Positions 56,838-64,000 of a stretch of 64,000 nucleotides of DNA are shown here, in pieces. Every line of letters starts with the position of its first letter. Position 1 is the first letter of the stretch. The position numbers and the translations under genes are program-made. This DNA is from Citrus sinensis (taxonomy: Eukaryota > Streptophyta > Magnoliopsida > Sapindales > Rutaceae), in the NCBI RefSeq assembly GCF_022201045.2, contig NC_068561.1:24682501-24746500 (forward strand), given 5' to 3'. The notes under the pieces were generated by a model, which saw only the letters and a program-made list of their open reading frames with translations, was not told where the DNA came from and did no database searches.

Positions 56838-58118
56838 TAAAAGACTAATATATAAATGATAATTATATTAAATTCAACTATCATGTAGTAGTTAGCTATA
56901 TTAAGTATGACAACTTTATCATCAAGACATTAATGAGATCAGATGATCAAATGCACCCGTTTCATTTGAAAACAACATCACAAAACAATTCCTATCTCTT
57001 ACGATTTGAAGCAAACTTTGCTTTTGAAAAAAGAGCAAACTAGCTAACAAAACTCTTAGACTTTCAGAAACGATAAAAAAAAAAAGACAAAAAAGAAATT
57101 GGAAATGGGAAAAAGCACTTGAGTTTTCAAAATGAAGATATAAAGAATCAAAGACGCGTAAACAAAAAAATAAAAATGACAGTATAAGTTAAAAAAATAA
57201 AAATTAGTCGTCGGATGCATCAGCAGACCCAATGAGATCTCACCAAAGCCATCGTTTACTTGCGACTCACGTTGTGCGGAATTTCGGCGAATTCGTCTTT
57301 CATGTTTAAAGGGGAAGCTCGTGCATCATGTCCATGCGTCGAATTGAAATCAAAATGCACATAGGCGGCTCAATCACCACACTCAGAGACCCCACTAAAA
57401 AATTCACATATCTAATATTGAATAAAAATAAAAGTCATTTTTTTGTATCTAAAGTGTAAATTTTTTTCCTATTTATTTCAGTCAAGTTTCTTATAGTTTT
57501 CTTTAATTGAATAGTAAATTTTACTTAATTGTTCTCTTTTTCAGATTTTTTCAATAATATACTTAATTAGATATAATATTGTATTGTTAAATTTCCGTTC
57601 ACATTATTTTCTCTTCCTCAAAGGCTCAAATAAAACTCAACCTCTGCACAGTATACATGCGTCGAGCGAAAATAAAGTTATTCTCTTGAAGATCAAAAGA
57701 CACTATAATTACAATCAAGTTTCAATTTTTAGCCGTGAACAAATAATTATAAAATCTAACATCCTTTCGAAATTGATATTATATTTATCTTTATATGGTT
57801 TCATTTTAATACACAATATTTATTTCATTGGTTCTTAATTAGTGATCATTGCTCAATAATTACATTTTTGCAAGAACATACGACAACATACGAAACAACT
57901 TGGAAAGAAAAAGGAAGACTAAAAATTTAGTTACGTTTCAAATTAAAATCCATTGATGATTTTTTTTAAAATATAGTTAACTGAGTAAAATTTGAATCAA
58001 TTTTTTAATCCTCTATTTTTTTAGGGCTTAAATTTAAGTGTTTGACCAAATAAAACTGCTTGAAAACCACTCGATTAAGCATCCTGGGCTAAATCAATTA
58101 ATGATTTATGAAGAAGTG

Positions 58119-58126
58119 TATAAATA
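58119..58126 (+). promoter_or_regulatory. TATA box of MMP pseudogene 5
   Basis: TATAAATA, identical context to the copy A site at 48413. Confidence 0.55.
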
Positions 58127-58187
58127 CAGACGTATATCAAAGCAATGCTTTGCACAGACAACACAAGAGCTAGGTATTTGATCAACA

Positions 58188-59203
58188 ATGGCATCCAAAG
58201 CTTTTCCTTTCTTCTCAATAGTCTCTGCCATTCTCCTTTCCCTCCTCTCTCATAATTACTCAGTTTTAGCACACTCCAACGCAAAAAGAAAAATCATCCC
58301 CATTTGAGTCCATTGAGCACTTGAAAGGTTGCCAAAAAGGCGACAAGGTTAAAGGCATCCACGAGCTCAAAAAATACCCGCAAAAGTTTGGCTACTTGAA
58401 CTATGAAAATTCCAAGGTTCAAAGCACTCACGCTGACGCCGATATTTTGAGGAGCTCTTGGAATCTACCATCAAAACCTGCCAGCTCAATTTTAACTTAA
58501 AATCCACCGGATTCTTGGATGCCAATACGGTAGCGAAAATGAGAACTCCGCGATGTGGAGTTGCCGATATTGTGAATGGCACAACTCGGATGCGTTCCGG
58601 CAAGAAAAAGCAGCAACAAAATAATCATTTTCACACAGTGTCTCAGTAGTCATTTTTCCCAGGAAGCCCCAGGTGGCCAGCTTCCAAGTTCAGTCTCACT
58701 TATGCATTTCGTCTTGGAACTCGCGGCGATGCCATAACTCCCGTTGCTAGAGCGTTTCAAACATGGGCTGCAAACACTCAGTTCAGGTTCTCAAAAATAG
58801 AGGACTTCGCAGGCGCTGATATCAAAATCAGTTTTGAAAGTCGGAATCATGGAGATGGGAGACCTTTTGATGGCCGTGGAGGTCCTGATGGAACCCTAGC
58901 TCATGCTTTTGCGCCAACAAATGGGAGGTTCCATTACGATGCTGACGAGCCGTGGGCTGTGGGTGCTGTACAAGGAGCATTTGATTCCTTGAAGGATACT
59001 TATATAATAGCACCCTCAACTGCGGTACAAAATGCACCTTGTACAGCTACCGTATTGTGGGTGCGGTACAAGATCTTCTTGGCCTCGGCCATAGCTCATG
59101 AGTTGAGGGTTCTATTATGTATCCTTCAATATCTGATGGACAAACAAAGCGCTCATTGCAAGGAGATGATATTCAAGGAATTAAGGCTCTGTACAATGTT
59201 TGA
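58188..59203 (+). pseudogene. Matrix metalloproteinase pseudogene 5 (copy B of pseudogene 3)
   Basis: Same layout and same damage as 48482-49497: early propeptide frame shift, TVSQ stop, and the flipped zinc-site region at about 58989-59072. A few differences exist, such as TTGGATTCTT where copy A has a TGA stop, so copy A has decayed slightly further. Non-functional. Confidence 0.88.
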
Positions 59204-60105
59204 GCATGCAGCTGGCCCTGAATCATTAATAATATTAACTATTAATTATGATCTCGAGATCATTTCTCCTGTCTAGCTAGTTCTACCGATCGAGTTAAGA
59301 ATAAATGATAAGTGAAGAGGTAACGATCAAGAAGAAATTTAAAGTTATTGCGATTTTCTTTCTGTTGTATGAACGAATGTCTTCCTCTAATTGTTATATT
59401 AATCATGAAGGAATGTGTTATGTACTGCAATTGACGAAATACAAAATTATATTTTTATATACATGAAACTTTTTTGTTATCAATCAATATTCAATATTGT
59501 TATCTGAATGGTACGATGGTGGTGTCAACAATTTTACAATGCACCTATTTTTTGTTTGAGTAATTATTAATTTGTAACTAAGTAGCACTTATAATTGAGT
59601 ATCGCTATATTTACCACATTATATATGTTAAAAGAACAATCCTTCAAATAAAATTTCTATGATTTCTGCATTATTATTTCATAATACGATTTAATTAATC
59701 ACCGTAATTTTTTACGTACATTTAACTTCCTTATATCAGGAACTAGCCAAATTATTAGAGTTGCAGAATGGGTCCAATATTCTTGGTTTGATGTATAATT
59801 AGTTAAATAAGAATATTATTATTAATATTTTAAGTTAGAAGGACGAATAAAGACCAAATTAATTTTTTGATCCTTCTTCCCTAATTGGCTAGCTAAATAA
59901 ACATGTTTAGAAATCGCTAAAGCAAGCCATTAGGGTAAATAACAAAATTGATTGATAACAAAATTTTTCATAAATTGTGAATTGCAATACATACTATATT
60001 CATACAATAATAAGAAAATTACATAATTGTACGTTATTCCAATCTGAAAAGCACACAGGAACTTTCTCCAATCAATTAACTTAATATGAATGACTCAGAG
60101 CCATG
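59204..60105. other. Intergenic between convergent MMP loci, copy B
   Basis: Duplicate of 49498-50399. No feature recognised. Confidence 0.5.
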
Positions 60106-61068
60106 TCAAACATTATAAAGATCCCTAATTCCTTGAATATCATCTCCATGCAAACCCTTTTTGACTCCAGCAGCAATTGAAGGATACATAATAGCACCCT
60201 CAACTGAGCTATGGTGGAGGCCAAGAAGATGACCAATCTCATGCAAAGCAACAGTCTCCAAATCAAATGCACCTTGTACCGCTCCCACAGCCCACGGCTC
60301 GTCAGCGTCATAATGAAACCTCCCATTAGTTGGTGCAAAAGCATGAGCTATGATTCCTTCAGGACCACCACGGCCATCAAAAGGGTTCCCGTCTCCATGA
60401 TCCCCACTCTCAAAACTAATTTTGATATCAGCATTTGCGAAGTCCTCTATTTTTGAGAATTTGAACTGAGTGTTTGCAGCCCAAGTTTGAAACGCTCTAG
60501 CAACGGGAGTTATGGCATCACTGCGGGTTCCAGGACGAAAGGCATAAGTGAGACTGAACTTGGAAGCTGGCCACCTAGGGCTTCCACGGAAGAATGAATA
60601 GTGAGACACTGTGCGAAAATGATGATTGTGTTGCTGCCTTTTCTTGCCGGAACGCATCCGAGTTGTGCCGTTCACAATATCTGCTACTCCACATCGTGGT
60701 ATTGCCATCTTAGCTACTGTATTGGCATCTAAAATCCCCGTAGATTTTAAGTGGTAATTGAGCTGGTATGTTTTGATGGCAGACTCTAAAAGCTCATCAA
60801 AATCATCATCGTTAGCATGTGTACTTTGATTCTTGTAGTTGTCATAGTTCAAGTAACCAAACTTTTCCATGTACTTTTTGAGCTCATGGATACCTTTAAT
60901 CTTATCACCTTTGTGGCACCCTTTCAAGTGCTCAATGAACTTAAAAGGGGATGATTTTTTTTCGGCATGGGAGTGTGCTAAAACTGAGTAATTATGAGAG
61001 AGCAGGGAAAGGAGAATGATTTGGATAACTGCAAATATTGAGAAGGAAAGAAAAGCTTTGGATGCCAT
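60106..61068 (-). CDS. Matrix metalloproteinase (matrixin), 320 aa, intronless, copy B
   Basis: Near-identical partner of 50400-51362, created by the 5.24-kb segmental duplication. It has the same signal peptide, cysteine switch PRCGVAD (124-130), zinc site [11 protein letters not shown] (276-286), Met-turn AIMYP and soluble C terminus. At the three sites where the copies differ, this one has the residue shared with the other MMP loci in the cluster (KKYMEKF, QSTHAND, NGTTRMRS), so it is the more ancestral version. With identical upstream sequence including the TATA box, both copies are likely to be expressed alike. No break is seen. Confidence 0.94.
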   Translation of the reverse strand: MASKAFLSFSIFAVIQIILLSLLSHNYSVLAHSHAEKKSSPFKFIEHLKGCHKGDKIKGIHELKKYMEKFGYLNYDNYKNQSTHANDDDFDELLESAIKTYQLNYHLKSTGILDANTVAKMAIPRCGVADIVNGTTRMRSGKKRQQHNHHFRTVSHYSFFRGSPRWPASKFSLTYAFRPGTRSDAITPVARAFQTWAANTQFKFSKIEDFANADIKISFESGDHGDGNPFDGRGGPEGIIAHAFAPTNGRFHYDADEPWAVGAVQGAFDLETVALHEIGHLLGLHHSSVEGAIMYPSIAAGVKKGLHGDDIQGIRDLYNV

Positions 61069-61140
61069 TGGTGAGGGATATTTGATGAAACAGAGAGAAA
61101 GCTCTTGTTGTGTGTGAAGAGCAATGGTTTGAGGTGTCTC

Positions 61141-61148
61141 TATTTATA
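61141..61148 (-). promoter_or_regulatory. TATA box of MMP copy B
   Basis: Minus-strand TATAAATA about 75 bp upstream of the ATG, identical to copy A. Confidence 0.65.
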
Positions 61149-62187
61149 GATTACTTACGAGAAAGAAGTATTATTTATATATATATATAGATAAATATTG
61201 GGGACTAGACTTGGAGTCAATCTTTTTGATTGATACACGGCAGAATTGACTTGTACTTGGCAAAGGTGTTTACTCGGCAATGCAGAATTAATAATAGGCA
61301 AATTAGTAGTTTTTAATTCTATATTTCTTTATACAATTGATACTTTTTTTCCATGAACGTTCTTCTTTTTAAAAGTTTAAACATATTGAAAGATGAATCG
61401 GCCCAAATTCCACGCAGAGGCGAGGTAGTTAATTACTTTATTCTGCCCATAGAATAATACAGAAAGACTAAGACTGAATCAAAAGAAAGACCCGTGCTAC
61501 TGTTTCCGAATCAAAGGAAAAACAACGCATAATATAGCAGCCTTGCTACAATTTATTCCGGACTAATTAAATTGCCTGGAATTTGCCAAGCAAGCCAAAC
61601 ACCAGCTCAATCAAACGGGGCGTTTTGGGCGTTTTACTTGCCGGAATAGGATCTTCTCCTGATCTAATCTATACTAAGCTTTTAAAGATCTTCTGCCACG
61701 TATTTTTTAGTGGTAGTGTATAGGTAAAATTTAACTTCCTTTATTTTTTTATTTATTAACAACCAATCAGCAATTGAATTATTTACTTGCCTGGTTAAAG
61801 CAGCGTCTTTTACAACATCGATGTCTAACAAATATATATTGGTACATATATATGAACCAGACTACAAACGCTTACTTGGGTAGATTAATACATGTCACCA
61901 ATTTTTTATTTCATATCAAGTGCTCCTTTCACATTCTTAACTTTTTGGTTATGTTATGTACCTCGAATTCTAAGATATATAATTAAGAAATGTAATCCAT
62001 AACCTGAAATATAATTGAAAATACAAAAATAAAAATACAACGAAAAAATTATAGTGGAATGAAAGCAGTGACGATCTTTTTCTCTTTGGTGAAAGATAAT
62101 TTGAAGGTAAGATTCCCATAAAGGTATTGTTTTACCTTAAGTCAGTTCCACTTTCACGTAAAAGCAAATTTTCACATCTACAAAATT

Positions 62188-62814
62188 TAAACTCTGAAAT
62201 AAAACTCAATAATCTAAAGGACATCATCATGAATCGGTTATTATAGTTAAATATCGCCAGTTAAAAAAATTAAGCAGTTAAACATTTTCAGAGCATTATA
62301 TCATAAATATATCTCAACCACATGCTAGCCTGCATATGGTAACTTTGGAGCACGCTATAAGTTTTCAGATAGGATATCCTTGCTTAATTTGTGAAGCACT
62401 CAGATTTGTCAATAACAAACACCATTAACTGTAGTTGAAATAGAAAAAAAAAATGTACAGTGATCAAAAAAAGGGGAAAATAATCACATACGGATTAAAA
62501 AAAAAAAAAAACAACCTTTGTATAACTAATTGGTGCTTTAAAATGTAGACACCAGCACCATTCATATAACAAGATTAATTATTGATAACAAAAAGTTTTG
62601 CATAATTATTTTGTAAATTTCAATACATAATACATTCATATATAACAATGAAGACATTATTACTGTACGTTATTCCAAGCTGGAAAACAAAATTACTATC
62701 TTCTTGGTCACCTCTACACCAATGATTTATTCTTAACTCATTATAACTAGCTAGGTGAAATCTCCAAATAATTTAACTTAATTAGTTAATATATATGAAT
62801 GATTCAGGGCCAAT
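62188..62814. other. Intergenic, no gene seen
   Basis: AT-rich DNA beyond the duplicated block; 3' flank of the last MMP pseudogene. Confidence 0.45.
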
Positions 62815-63600
62815 TCAAATGTTATAATTTATTAAGATCCCTAATTCCTTGAATATCAACTCCATGCAAACACTTTGTGACTCCAGCAGCAATTGAAGCA
62901 TGAGCCAGGACTCCACCACGGCCGTCGAAAGGGCTCCCGCTCCATGATCACCACTTTTAAAACTAATTTTGATATCGGCGTTTCTGTAGTCCTGCGATTC
63001 TGTGAATTGGAACTGAGTGTTTGGAGCCCAAGTTTGAAATGCTTGAGCAACGGGATTTATGGCATCGCCTCGGGTTCCTGGAAGAAAGGCGTAAGTGAGA
63101 CTGAACTTGGAAGCTGGCCACCTAGGGCTTCCTCTAAAAAATGCATAGTGAGATACTGTGTGAAAACGATTATGATGATTGTGGTGTTGCCTTTTCTTGC
63201 CGGAACGCATCCGAGTTGTGCCATTCACAGTATCTGCAACTCCGCATCGTGCGTTCTCATTTTCCCCACTGTATTGGCGTCCAAGACTTCAGTGGATTTT
63301 AAGTGGTAATTGAGCTGGTAATTTTTTATGGCAGACTCTAAAAGCTCATCAAAATCATCGTCGTTAGCATGTGTTTGATTGTTGGAATTGTCATAGTTCA
63401 AGTAACCAAACTTTTCCATGTATTTTTTGAGCTCGTAGATTCCTTTAACCTTTTTGACAACTTTCAAGTGCTCGATGAACTTAAAGGATGATGACTCTTT
63501 TTCGCCGTCGTCGTTTGCTGAAACTGATTAATGACAGAGAACGGAAAGGAGAATGACAATTAGGAGACTAAATGAAAAGATAGGTAAAGCTTTAGATGCC
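62815..63600 (-). pseudogene. Matrix metalloproteinase pseudogene 6
   Basis: The start codon is lost (AAGGCATCT where the intact copies have ATGGCATCC). The propeptide lacks the CHKGD block (reads KVVKKVKGIYELKKY), and the cysteine switch is frame-shifted. After PFDGRGG-like sequence a deletion removes the whole zinc-binding HEIGH segment and joins directly to the IAAGV.K.LHG region. Non-functional. The upstream leader box (ATATCAAAGCATTTC-like) is still visible near 63640-63660. Confidence 0.85.
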
Positions 63601-63660
63601 TTTGTCGGTGAAATAGGACTGAAAGCTGTTGTTGTGTGCAGCGAAATGCTTTGATATGTC

Positions 63661-64000
63661 TCTGTTGATAGATTAGTTCAGTATTCACCAACTCAACGTT
63701 GCTTGTGCTACTAATATTTTACACTCAGTCACATTTGTCCTCGATATATACGTTATGTTTGGTAAAGATAGAGGATATTATGAATACTCTTGGGGTCTTG
63801 GATGGGTGCTTCTAAGTTGTCTGAGCCAGGAATAAATGGCAGTAGTGTGAAAAATTATCCAAATCCAGGAATAGGCTTCTAAGTTGTCTCACCTCATAAG
63901 TTTTCCATTGTTGTTCTCAGTTTTTAAGAAAATCATTTTGATTCTGGGTTCAAGTAAGTTGCTTACATTTTCTTATGGCTTGTTGCCTCCGGTGACATTT
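63661..64000. other. Window end, no gene seen
   Basis: A GCTTCTAAGTTGTCT tract occurs twice (63808 and 63866). Nothing else is recognised. Confidence 0.4.

Larger units (their letters stand above)
56948..62187. repeat. Segmental duplication, copy B (5.24 kb)
   Basis: Second copy of 47241-52483, including the same tail-to-tail MMP pair and the same pseudogene rearrangement. Its left edge sits next to a TA-rich tract. Its right edge leaves homology at CTACAAAATT. Confidence 0.93.

Overview
The window is plant nuclear DNA, almost certainly from a woody eudicot. The evidence is intron-bearing genes with GT..AG junctions, AT-rich intergenic DNA, Ty3/gypsy and Ty1/copia elements, an RNase H-bearing plant L1-type LINE, several MITE families, and plant-specific protein families (DUF1218, long-chain alcohol oxidase, CYP89, phenylcoumaran benzylic ether reductase-like, plant matrixin). 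Citrus or a relative would fit, but no species can be proved from the sequence alone. There is no bacterial-type operon and no CRISPR array.

Layout. 0.3-1.3 kb: a three-exon DUF1218 membrane-protein gene (minus). 2.3-10.9 kb: the 3' remnant of a long-chain alcohol oxidase (FAO) gene, abutting an F-box pseudogene that is split by a 7.2-kb gag-only gypsy element with 1.03-1.07 kb LTRs and a CCAAT target duplication. 11.8-15.6 kb: an apparently intact three-exon FAO gene (788 aa) with a 5'-truncated LINE in its second intron. 15.7-20.3 kb: intergenic DNA with several MITEs. 20.4-29.3 kb: an 8.9-kb copia element with two 1,546-bp, almost identical LTRs but a decayed interior. 29.4-34 kb: a hAT-type MITE, two Tourist-like MITEs, a tRNA-Trp relic, a possible Helitron end and a CYP89 fragment with local duplications. 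34.0-37.6 kb: a 5'-truncated LINE whose ORF2 has only one stop. 37.8-39.4 kb: an intact intronless CYP89-like P450. 42.2-43.7 kb: an intact five-exon, 308-aa PCBER/isoflavone-reductase-like gene.

40-64 kb is dominated by a matrix metalloproteinase (matrixin, MMP) cluster: eight gene or pseudogene loci plus two orphan promoter/5' relics in 24 kb. Two intronless 320-aa copies are intact and nearly identical because they lie in a 5.24-kb segment duplicated 9.7 kb apart. One further copy keeps a full catalytic domain but has two +1 homopolymer shifts in its propeptide. The other five are clear pseudogenes. Three of these (two are duplicates of each other) contain short internal segments that have been flipped, which suggests template switching between inverted paralogues. 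This is the most unusual signal in the window.

The intact host genes share a loose theme of cell wall, cuticle and secondary metabolism (DUF1218 wall proteins, alcohol oxidation, P450, phenylpropanoid reductase, extracellular protease), but nothing in the sequence shows that they act as one pathway. All intact genes lie on the minus strand.
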